Translations under genes and position numbers: made by a program | Shown: one piece after another, positions 1 through 10,100 of the stretch | How positions within the stretch are numbered: the stretch's first letter is position 1 | Layout of the letters: each line of letters begins with the position of its first letter | Source of the DNA: Marinibaculum sp040216765 | GTDB taxonomy: Bacteria > Pseudomonadota > Alphaproteobacteria > Ferrovibrionales > Ferrovibrionaceae | Assembly: GCA_040216765.1 (NCBI GenBank) | Contig: JAVJON010000006.1 | Coordinates: forward strand, 103,105 to 167,104 | Direction: 5' to 3' | DNA: 64,000 nucleotides | Notes under the pieces: model-generated | Databases searched by the model: none | What the model was told of the DNA's origin: nothing | The model's input: the letters and a program-made list of their open reading frames with translations, nothing else

Positions 1-3000
1 CCGCGATCAGGGTCATGAAATCGGTCGCGCCGCGGGCGCGGTTGAAGGCCCGAAGCTGTTGCGTGGTCGTATCGTCCAGGCGGTGCTCCCAGAACCCGCC
101 GCGATAGCTGCGGGTCGCCGGGGGCGGCCGGTCGCCGGGCAGGTCGAGCTGCTTCGGCGCGCCGTACAGTTCCGCGATCCAGAAGGCGAGCTGCCGGTCC
201 AGGGTCGCGCCGCGCAGCCAGTCGTTCTGCCAGGCGGCCCAGTCGCCATAGGAAACCGGCAGGGCCGGGAGGTTGGCCGCGCCGCCGTCCGCGGCCGCCC
301 GGTACAGGGCGGTGAGATCGCGGGCCAGGACATCGAGCGACCAGCCGTCGCTGACGATGTGGTGCATGTTGAACAGCAGCCAGTGCGTCTCGCCGTCCAG
401 GCGCAGCAGATGCAGCCGGAACAGCGGCCCTTCCGCCAGGTCGAAGGGCTGGGTCGCATGACTCCGGCTCAGGCGCAGCGCCTCCGTCTCCCGCTCGGCG
501 GCGCCGAGATGCGACAGGTCGGTGACGTTCAACGGGTCGTAGGTGTCGAGCAGGCGCGCCTGCGGGTCCCCCGCGACACGGGGGAAGCGGCTCCGGAGCA
601 CCGGCTGGCGCGCCACCAGTCGGCATCCGGCCTGGCGCAGGGCGCCGATGTCCAGCGCTCCGCGCAGCTCGATCGTGGCCGGCATGCTGTAGGTGGCGCT
701 GGGGCCTTCGAGCTGCTCCAGGAACCACAGGCGGCGCTGGGCGAAGGACAGCGGGGCGGGCCGGTGCGCCGGCAGGGGCGAGATCGGCGGCGGATGCTCG
801 CCGCGGCGCTGCTGGCGCATCCATTCGGCCAGGCCGGCCACGGTCGGCTGTTCGAACAGGGCGCTCAGCGGCAGGTCGATGCCGAAGCTGTCGCGGATCC
901 GGGCGATCAGGCGCATCGCGATCAGCGAATGGCCGCCCAGGTCGAAGAAGTTCGCATCCGGGCCGACCCGGGCCAGGCCGAGCAGATCCGCCCAGAGCCC
1001 GGCCAGGAGCGCCTCGTCCTGGTCGCGCGGCAACAGGGTCTCGGACCGGTCGTCCGTTGCGGGTTCGGGCAGCGCCCGCCGGTCGAGCTTGCCGCTCGAC
1101 GTCTGGGGGAGCCGGTCCAGCAGGGTCACGCTGGCCGGGATCAGGGGGGCCGGCAGGTGCGCCCGAAGATGGTCCCGGAGCTCCGCGCGCAGCGCCGCGC
1201 CGTTCCGTCCCGTTTCCGCAGCCGCCACATAGGCCGCCAGCCGCGCGTCCGCCCCGCTGCCCCGGACCACCGCCGCCGCGGCCCCGACGGCGGGATGGGC
1301 GCTGAGCACAGCCTCGATCTCGCCGAGCTCGACGCGGACGCCGCGAACCTTGACCTGGTCGTCCCCCCGGCCGAGATAGTCGAGCAGCCCGTCCGGCCGC
1401 CAGCGGGCGAAGTCGCCGGTGCGGTAGATCCGGCCATGGTCGGGATGCGTCGCGAAACGCTCGCCGGTGAGATCGGGACGCGCCAGATAGCCCTGGGCCA
1501 GCATCGCGCCGGCAATGCAGAGCTCGCCGCGCAGGCCGACGGGGACCTGCTGGCCGCTTTCGTCCAGCAGGTGGATCCGGACATTGGCGATCGGGCGGCC
1601 GATCGGCGGCAGGTCCTCCCATTCCGCCACCTCGACCGGCAGGCGAAAGGCGGTCACCACATGGCTTTCGGTGGGTCCGTAATGGTTGTGCAGGCGGCAG
1701 CAGCTGCGGGCAAAGGCCGCGCGGATCGCCGGGGTGGTCCGAAGCTGCTCGCCGGCCGTGACGATATCGCGAAGGCAGGCCGGCAATGCCCCCTCGGCAC
1801 CGACGCTTTCCGCAAGATGCTGGAGCGCCACGAAGGGCATGAACAGCCGCTCGACCCGTTGCGCGGCGATCCAGCGGAGGAGCGCCCGGCCGTCGCGGCG
1901 GCATGCCTCGTCGACCGGCACCAGGGTGCCGCCGGCGCACCAGGTGGAGAAGATCTCCTGGAAGGCGACGTCGAAGGTGAGGGCCGTGTACTGCAATGTC
2001 CGGGCAGGCCGGTCCAATCCCGGCTCGCGGGCATGCCAGGCCATCAGGTTCAGCATCGGCCGGTGCGGCATGGCCACGCCCTTCGGCCGGCCGGTGGAGC
2101 CGGACGTGAACAGCAGATAGGCGAGGTCGTCCGGGCCTGCCGGGCAGGGCAGGACCGAGGTTCCGCCTGTCGTCGGCAGGGGATCGTCCGCCGACAGGAC
2201 GACAATGGCGGCCCCGGTGGAGGGCAGGATGTCCGCGCCCGCCCGGTCGGTCAGCACGACCTCTGCCCGGGCGGTGTCCAGCACGAAGGCGAGGCGCTCC
2301 GGCGGATCCTGCAGGTCCAGGGGCAGGCAGGCGCCGCCGGCCCTGAGCACGCCCAGCACCGCGATCAGCTGCTCCGGGGATCGCGGCAGGGCCAGGGCGA
2401 CGGCCGCATTGGGCTTCACCCCGAGTCCCTGGAGGCGTTCCGCCAGCCGGCAGGCAGCGGCATCGAGGGCCGCGTAGGTGAGCTGCCGTTCGCCGGTATC
2501 GACGGCAATGGCTTCCGGCTGTCGCGCCACCTGCGCGGCGACCATCCCGGGCAGGTTGCGTGCCGACGGCAGGGGCGCGTCCGTCCGGTTCCAGTCCTGC
2601 AGCCGCGCGGCTTCGGCTGCCTGGACGAGCCGCAGGGACGCCAGCGGGCGGTCCGGCGCCGCGAGCAGAGTGTCCAGCAATACCCGGAAATGCCCCGACA
2701 TCCGCGCGATCGTGTCCGGCCGGAACAGCGCGGTTGCATAGTCCCAGGTCAGGCGCAGGCCGTCGGCCCGCTCCAGGACCGTCAGGGTCAGGTCGAAGAC
2801 GGCCCCGCGCTGGCCGCCCGCCGTCATCCCGTCCAGGAGGCCCTGTTCGTCCAGTGGGACTCCGCGTTCGCGCTCGTACACGAAAGCCATCTGGAAGACC
2901 GGCGAACGGCTGCCGTCGCGCTGGGGCTGCAGATGCTCGACCAGGGCCGGGAACGGATAGTCCTGGTGTTCCAGCGCGGCCAGGACGGTCTCGCGGAGCC

Positions 3001-4132
3001 CGGCGAGGTAGTCGGTGCCGGTCAGGCCCTCGGCGAAGCGCAGGCGCAGGACGACCGGGTTGACGAAAAAGCCCACAAGATCGTTCGTCTCGGGACGGGA
3101 GCGGCCGAGGACGGGGGAGCCGACCAGGACCTCCCGCTGCCCGCTGTAGCGGTGCAGCAGCAGGCCGAAGACGCCGAGCAGAAGGACATAGGGGGTCACC
3201 TGCAGCCTGCCGGCGGCAGCCCTGACCGCTGCCGTCAGGTCTCCGTCGAGTTCCTCGACCAGGGTCGCGCCCGCGAAGGTCTGCCTGGGCGGGCGGGGCA
3301 TGTCGGTCGGTACGGCAAGGACAGGCAGCTCGCCGCCGAGCGCATGCAGCCAATAATCCCGCGCCCGGGCGCCGGCCGCCGACCGGATCCAGTCGCGCGA
3401 CCAGGCGACATGGTCGTCATAGGACCAGGGCAGGGGCGGCAGTTCGGCCGGGACACCGTCATGCGCGGCCCGGTACAGGGCGGAAAGATCGCGCAGCAGG
3501 ATCTCCATGGAACGGAAGTCGACCACGCTGTGATGCGCGACCAGGACCAGCACCGGGGCCGGCGCGTCCCCGCCCGGTTGCGCGCGCAGCAGATGCCAGC
3601 GCACCGGCGGCGCGGCTTCCAGGTCGAACGGCCGGTCGCCGCGTTCCGCGATGGCGGCCTCGACATCGCCGGGGCTCCAGCCGCTGACATCCGTAACCTC
3701 CAGGGCCGGCGACTGGACCGGTACCACCTGGCGCAAGGGGGTGCCGGCAGCGGTGTGAAAGCGGCTGCGCAGGCCGTCATGGCGGTCCGTGAGCGCCTGC
3801 AGCGCGGCGCGCAGCAGATCGATATCCAGGTCCTGCCTGAGGCGTCCGGCGAACAGGGTGTTGTAGGCCAGGTTGCTCCGGTCGAGCTCGTACAGGAACC
3901 AGAGCGCTTCCTGCCCCGGCGAGAGGGCCGCGGGTTCGCCGTCGGACAGCCGTCGCGGCGGTTCCGGTGCCCGGCCCAGATACGCGATCAGGTCCGGTTT
4001 GCGGTCCCGGATCTCGGCGAGCACCGCATCGCCCAGGGCCTCGCGGGGGCCGCGATAGCGAAGCTTTCCGTCCTCGATCGACAGGGTGACCTGGCGTTCG
4101 CCGAGGCGCCGGATGAACTCGGCGATCGTCAT
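1..4132 (-). CDS. Non-ribosomal peptide synthetase, TubC_N-C-A-PCP-C (3' end outside window)
   Basis: Partial gene; about 1377 residues are visible before it leaves the left edge. Residues 1-50 form a TubC-type N-terminal docking domain (LRYRGP motif). A condensation domain follows (HHSVVDF, His200/His201/Asp205), then an adenylation domain (FTSGSTGRPKG near 676, YRTGDFARW, core lysine in SSGKLDRRAL). Next come a carrier domain (GGHSL, phosphopantetheine Ser1069) and the start of a second condensation domain (HHIVSDG, His1257/His1258/Asp1262). Aligning the A domain by eye to GrsA gives the specificity code DVQFVAHVVK, close to known proline codes, so proline is the inferred substrate. The start codon overlaps the stop of the upstream PKS gene as ATGA, so the two are probably translationally coupled. 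The first C domain would join the PKS-bound acyl chain to proline, and the second would add a further residue loaded downstream. Confidence 0.93.
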   Translation of the reverse strand, partial: MTIAEFIRRLGERQVTLSIEDGKLRYRGPREALGDAVLAEIRDRKPDLIAYLGRAPEPPRRLSDGEPAALSPGQEALWFLYELDRSNLAYNTLFAGRLRQDLDIDLLRAALQALTDRHDGLRSRFHTAAGTPLRQVVPVQSPALEVTDVSGWSPGDVEAAIAERGDRPFDLEAAPPVRWHLLRAQPGGDAPAPVLVLVAHHSVVDFRSMEILLRDLSALYRAAHDGVPAELPPLPWSYDDHVAWSRDWIRSAAGARARDYWLHALGGELPVLAVPTDMPRPPRQTFAGATLVEELDGDLTAAVRAAAGRLQVTPYVLLLGVFGLLLHRYSGQREVLVGSPVLGRSRPETNDLVGFFVNPVVLRLRFAEGLTGTDYLAGLRETVLAALEHQDYPFPALVEHLQPQRDGSRSPVFQMAFVYERERGVPLDEQGLLDGMTAGGQRGAVFDLTLTVLERADGLRLTWDYATALFRPDTIARMSGHFRVLLDTLLAAPDRPLASLRLVQAAEAARLQDWNRTDAPLPSARNLPGMVAAQVARQPEAIAVDTGERQLTYAALDAAACRLAERLQGLGVKPNAAVALALPRSPEQLIAVLGVLRAGGACLPLDLQDPPERLAFVLDTARAEVVLTDRAGADILPSTGAAIVVLSADDPLPTTGGTSVLPCPAGPDDLAYLLFTSGSTGRPKGVAMPHRPMLNLMAWHAREPGLDRPARTLQYTALTFDVAFQEIFSTWCAGGTLVPVDEACRRDGRALLRWIAAQRVERLFMPFVALQHLAESVGAEGALPACLRDIVTAGEQLRTTPAIRAAFARSCCRLHNHYGPTESHVVTAFRLPVEVAEWEDLPPIGRPIANVRIHLLDESGQQVPVGLRGELCIAGAMLAQGYLARPDLTGERFATHPDHGRIYRTGDFARWRPDGLLDYLGRGDDQVKVRGVRVELGEIEAVLSAHPAVGAAAAVVRGSGADARLAAYVAAAETGRNGAALRAELRDHLRAHLPAPLIPASVTLLDRLPQTSSGKLDRRALPEPATDDRSETLLPRDQDEALLAGLWADLLGLARVGPDANFFDLGGHSLIAMRLIARIRDSFGIDLPLSALFEQPTVAGLAEWMRQQRRGEHPPPISPLPAHRPAPLSFAQRRLWFLEQLEGPSATYSMPATIELRGALDIGALRQAGCRLVARQPVLRSRFPRVAGDPQARLLDTYDPLNVTDLSHLGAAERETEALRLSRSHATQPFDLAEGPLFRLHLLRLDGETHWLLFNMHHIVSDGWSLDVLARDLTALYRAAADGGAANLPALPVSYGDWAAWQNDWLRGATLDRQLAFWIAELYGAPKQLDLPGDRPPPATRSYRGGFWEHRLDDTTTQQLRAFNRARGATDFMTLIA

Positions 4133-7100
4133 ATCTCGCCTTCGATCCACGCCGCGCCGGGGGCCTCGGGTATCGTTCCGTGCGGCGGTCCGCGGTCGAG
4201 GCGGTCCGCCAGGCCGCTCAGGGTCTGGGCGCCGAGCAGTTCGGCAAGGGGGATCGTCAGCCCGAGGTCCCGCTCGATCCGGCCACGCACTTCCATGGCC
4301 AGCAGGGAGTCCATGCCGAGGCGTGGCAGCGGGGCGTCCGGATCGAGCCGCTCGGGCGCCAGGCCCAGGGCCTCGCCGATCCAGGCGGCCAGGCGGTCGC
4401 GCAGCGGCATGCCGGCCGCGGAGCTCGCCGGACCCCGGCTGCCGGCGGCCGCCGGTGCCGGCATGTCCGTCCGCTCCGGAGCAAGATGGTCGAAAAGACC
4501 GGTGGCGCAGCGGCTCCGGTAGAGCTGCGCGAAACGCGGCCAGTCGGCGGCGACGACGGCAAGCTGCGGCTGTTCCGGGTCCAGCAGGTCGGGCAGCTGT
4601 GCGGTCAGCCGGCCCGGTGCGAAGGCGTCGAGCCCCAGGCGGCGCAACTCTGCCTCCGTCGCGGCGCTCACCATCGCGCTGCCCGCCAGCGGGCCGATGT
4701 TGAGGCTCGCGCCGGCAAGCCCCTGCACGCGCCGGAACGCCGCCAGCCCGTCCAGGAAGGCATTGGCCGCACTGTAGGCGGCCTGGCGCTGCCCGCCCCA
4801 GAGGGCGGCGATCGACGAGCATCCCAGGAAGAAGTCCAGGGGCATGCCGGCCGTCGCCAGGTGAAGCGCCCAGGCGCCGCGGGTCTTGGCCGTCAGCATC
4901 CGCGCGCAGGCAGGCCAGGTCAGCTCCGTGATGGCGCACAATCCGTCGAGCCCGGCGGCGTGGACGATGCCGCGCAGCGGCGGGCCGCTGCGCGCCCAGC
5001 CGGCGATTGCCGCTTCCAGGGCCGGGCCGTCGCCAAGGTCGAGCGCCGCGACCTCCGCCGTGACACCGCGTGCCGCCAGGGCCTCCAGGTGCCGGCGCGC
5101 TGCGGGGGGCCCGGCGCCGCCCCGGCCGAGCAGCCGAAGGTGCCGGGCACCCAGTTCCGCCAGCCGGATGCCGATGGCCCGCCCGAGGCTGCCGAAGCCG
5201 CCGGTGATCAGATAGCTGGCATCCGGCCGCAGGGCGACCGGCTCCGTCCGGTGCCGCGGCCCGGGGCGCAGGCGGGGCACCAGCATCTGCCCGTCGCGCA
5301 ACGCCATCTGGCTGTCCCGGCCGCCGGCCGCGACCGCGGCCGCCAGTCCTGCCGCTGCGGCTTTCGCGGCGGCGGTGGCGGGCAGGTCGACCAGGCCGCC
5401 CCAGATCCCGGGAACCTCCAGCGCCAGGCTGCGGCCGAAACCCCAGACCGGCGTCTGGGCCAGGCCGCCGAGGCGGTCGCCGGGCCGGGCGGCAACCGCA
5501 TCGCGGGTGACGATCCACAGGCGTGCCCCCTCCCGTCGGCTTTCGATCGCGCGGCTCAGGGCGAGCAGGCCGGCAAGGCCGCATCCTTGCGGGTCGGTGA
5601 GGTCGTCGGGGCGCATCCGGTCGGCTGCCGGAGCGTCCAATGCCCAGAGATACACCACCCCCTGGAGCGGGCCCAGTTCGTCCAGCAGGGCGCATGCGGC
5701 GGCCTCGTCGCCCGGTGGCAGCGAACGCCGCCGGCCGGTGCCGGGGGCCCTGTCGACCAGGGTGCAGCGGAGGCCAGAGGGCCCGGAGCGGGCGAGGAGT
5801 TCGTCGGCGAGGGCCCGGCCGACCCCGTCGCGATCGGAAAGGATCAGCCAATGCCCCTGCGGCGGTGGGGCGGCGGCCGGGCCGGCGGCCGGGGTGGCGG
5901 CCGGGGCTTCCCATTCCAGGGTGCAGGTCGCAGGCACCGCCGCGGCAGGATGTCCGGGTTCCGGCTCGACCCAGTAGCGTTCCCGCGCGAAGGGATGGCC
6001 GGGAAAGTCGACCCGCCGCAGCGGCAGCCCGGCATAGACCATGCGCCAGTCCGGGGTCTCCCCGCGGCAGTAGCGCGCGGCCAGGTCGCGCCAGACCTCC
6101 GGCTGCCAGGCCTCGGGACCGTCCGGCGGGGCCGCCGCGGATGCTTCGGCGGCGCGGTGCACCGGCGACAGGTGGTCGGCCGCTTCGACCACGTCGCCCG
6201 CGGTCCGGCCGTCCAGCCAGGCCCGCAGGGCCGCTGCCATGGCGTCCCGGCTGTCGCCGAGGAGGGCGAGGCGATGGGCGAAATGGTCCCTGCCGCATGC
6301 CGCGGTGAAACCGAGATCGGCCAGCGGCGCGGCGGTGGCGGCGTCCAGCAGATCCAGCAGCCGCCGCGCGAGCTGGCGCAATGCATCCGGGCTCCGGGCG
6401 GAGAGCGGCAGAAGGTAGCGGGCGAAGACCGGCACCCGGCGGGCCGCCGCTTCCGGCGCCTGTTCCAGGATTGCATGCGCGTTGGTGCCGCCGAAGCCGA
6501 ACGAACTGACGCCCGCCCGGCGCGGCCCGCCGGTATCGGGCCAGGCTTCGTTGGCGGCCGGCAGCCGCAGGGCGACCTGCGCCCAGTCGATATGAGGGCT
6601 GCGGTTCCGGGCGTGCAGGTGGCCGGGGATCGTGCCGTGCCCCAGTGCCAGCACCACCTTCTGCAGGCCGGCGATTCCGGCTGCCGATTCCAGATGGCCG
6701 ATATTGGTCTTGACCGAACCGACGACCAGGGGCTGCCGGCGCGGTCCTTCGCCGTACACGGCATTCAGCGCACCGGCCTCGATCGGGTCGCCGAGGGCGG
6801 TGCCGGTGCCATGGGCCTCGACATAGCCGACCTGCGCCGGCGCCAGGCCGACCTGGCCGAGAGCCCGGCGGATCACCCGTTCCTGTGCCGGCCCGTTCGG
6901 CACCGTCAGGCCGCTGGTGCGTCCGTCCTGGTTGACCGCGGAGCCGCGGATCACGGCCTGGATGCGGTCGCCGTCGCGCAGCGCGTCGGAGAGGCGCTTG
7001 AGCAGGACCAGGCCACAGCCTTCCGAGCGCACGAAGCCGTCGGCCTCGGCGGCGAAGGCCTTGCACCGGCCGTCCGGCGCCAGCATGCGGGCGCGCGAAT

Positions 7101-10100
7101 GGTTGATGCTGACCGTCGGGTCGAGCAGCAGGTTCACGCCGCCGGCAAAGGCCAGGTCGCATTCGCCGCTGCGCAGGCTCTGGCAGGCCTGATGGATCGC
7201 GACCAGCGACGAGGAACAGGCCGTGTCGATGGCCAGGCTCGGTCCTTCCAATCCCAGGAAGTACGACAGGCGGTTGGCCGCCACGCTGAGCGCATTGCCG
7301 GTGCCGAGATAGGCGTCGATGCCGTCCGGGTCGCGGTTCAACCGTTGCAGGTAGTCGTTCGTGCTGATCCCGATGAAGACGCCGGTCTGGCTTCCCTCCA
7401 GGCTGCCGGGCGGGATTCCGGCTTGCTCCAGCGTCTCCCAGCCGACCTCGAGCAACAGGCGCTGCTGCGGGTCCAGGTGCCTGGCCTCGCGCGGCGAGAT
7501 ACCGAAGAATATCGGGTCGAAGAACTCCACGCCGTCGACGAAGCCGCCATGGCGGGCCTGGATCGTGCCGGGCCGGTCGGGGTCGGCGTCGTAGTAGCGC
7601 CCGGCGTCCCAGCGGCTGGCGGGAATCTCCGTGATCGCATCGACCTCGTCGCGCAGCAGCGCCCAGAAGCCGTCGGGGCCGGTGACCCCGCCCGGGATGC
7701 GACAACCCATGCCGACGATTGCGATCCCCTCCGGCGTGCCGGCGGCGTTCACCGGTTCCTGCGGCGGGGCGGGTGCGCTGCGGTCGGCAGCGACGGGACC
7801 GATCAGCTCCAGAAGCTGCCGGGCCAGCCGCTCCGGCGTGGGATGGTCGAAGGCGATCGTCGCCGGCAGGGGGCGGTCCAGGTCCGCCTGCAGCCGGTTG
7901 CGCAGTTCGATCGCGCTCATCGAGTCGAAGCCCTGGTCGAAGAAGCCGCGCCCGGCATCCAGCTCCCGGGCCTCGCGGCCCGACAGGGCGGCGACCAGCG
8001 CCAGGATGTGGCGGGTCAGCATCGCCTCCCGCGCCGACGGTGCCAGCGACGACAGCTCCCGCAGCAGGGGGGCGCCGGACGCGGGGGGCGGCGGCACGGC
8101 CGCTTCGTTGCCGAACAGCGGATGGGTCAGGGCAGAGTCCGCACGCCGCGGCAGGATGGCGACATGCGGCAGGTCGAGCGCGAGGGCATGCTCCAGCGCC
8201 TGGAGTCCCCGCTCGGGCTCGATCGGCGCGAGCCCATGGTCTTCCAGCCGCTGCGCCAGCCTGGGGTCGAGGGACGTTTCGGACCAGAGGCTCCAGCTCT
8301 GGCTCTGCGCCGGCAGGTGCCGGGCCCGGCGATAGCCCGCGAGCGCATCGAGAAAGCTGTTCGCCGCGCCGTAGGCGGCCTGTCCGGGATTCCCCAGCAG
8401 GCCGCTCGCCGAGGAGATCAGGACGAAGTGGCGCAGCGTGCCGGCCCTGGGATGGGTCATGCAGGCAAGGTGCAGGGCCCAGCCGCCGAGCACCTTCGGC
8501 GCCATGACCGCAAGGATCCGATCGGCCGGCTGCCGGTGGAGGACGCCATCGTCCAGGATCCCGGCCGCGTGGAGCAGGCCGTCGAGCGGCGGCCAGTCCG
8601 GTGGCATGCCGTCCAGCAGGCCGGTGACGGCGGCCGGGTCGGCGATGTCCGCGCAGGCGACCTGCACCGCGACACCCTGCGCGCGCCAGGCGGCGATCTG
8701 CCGGGCCGCCGCCGTGCCGGGCGGCCGGCGCCCGGCGAGCAGGAGATGCCTGGCCCCGCGGGCGACCAGCCTGCCGGCCATCAGCAGGCCGAGGCGGCCG
8801 AGGCCGCCGGTCAGCAGCCAGGAGCCGCGCGGCTTGAAGGGCCGCTCCGGCGGCGGGAGCGCCTGCGGGGTCAGCCGCAACCCGAAACGTACTGGCGCGC
8901 CGTCCCGGATCCGCCACAGGGTCTCCTCGCCGGGCGTGGCGGCATGGAGCTCGTCGAACAGTTGCGCCGCGACCTCGCCGGCCGTGCCGTCGGTGTCGGT
9001 CAGCGCGACCTGCCAGTCGGGCTGTTCGCGCCGCAAGCCGCGCGCCAGCCCCCAGACCGGCGATTGCAGCAGCCCGTCGCCATCCGCGGGCCGGTCCCGG
9101 TCGTCCAGGGCGAACGCCCGGCGGGTCACCAGCCGCAGGGTGATCCGGCGCCCGGCCTGCCCGGCCAGAGCGCGCGCCAGTCCGGCCAGCCGCGCGACGA
9201 GACCGGCGATCGGCCCGGCCGGATCGCCGGCTGCAGGAAGGTCCAGCGGCCAGAGGCAGAGAATGGCGAGCAGGCGCTGCCCCGGCGGCAACGGGTCGGG
9301 CAGCGGGCCCTCGACAAGCAGGCAGGTCTCGCCGGCCTCGCGCAGGAGGTCCCGGAGCGCGGTCGCCGCGCCCCCCCGATCGCCCAGCAGCAGCCAGTCG
9401 GCGGACGCGTCGCCGCGCGTGGCCGGCAGGGCGGACCAGAGGGGCAGGAAGCCCCAGTCCGCCACCGGCACGGCGTCCGGCCTCGCGTCCAGGTTGGGCG
9501 CCGGGGGGGGCGCCGGACCGGCGGCGGCGAGCGCCCTGGCGAACGGCGCGGCGGCATCGGCCGTTTCCGGGCGGGGCGGGAGCGCGAAGCGGTCCCTGCG
9601 GAAGGGATAGCCCGGAAGGTCCGGCACCGACCGGGGATCCGCCCCCTGCCCGAAGGCGGCCCAGTCGGGATCGATCCCCGCCTGGTAGAGCGCGGCCAGG
9701 CTTTCGGTGAGGGTCTGCCAATCCGCCTCGCCCTCGCGCAGGCTGGGCAGCCAGAGCGTTCCCGGATCGGCCCCGGACTGGACACCCAGGGCGCAGAGCA
9801 GGGGCTTGGGGCCGATCTCGAGAAAGACCCGGTGGCCGGCCGCAAGCCTGTCCAGGCCGTCGGCGAAGCGTACCGCCTCGCGAAGATGCCGGGTCCAGTA
9901 GTCGGCGTCGGGCGCCCCTTCCATCGCCCGGCCGTTCAGATTGCTGATCAGCGGGATCTGCGGGGCGCGGTAGGCGAACGCCGACGCGGTGGCGTGGAAA
10001 CCCTCCAGGATGGGATCCAGCAGGGCGGAGTGGAAGGCGTGGGAGACCGGCAGGAAACGGGAGCGGAGCTTCAACCGGTCCAGTTCCGCCTGCAGGGTCT

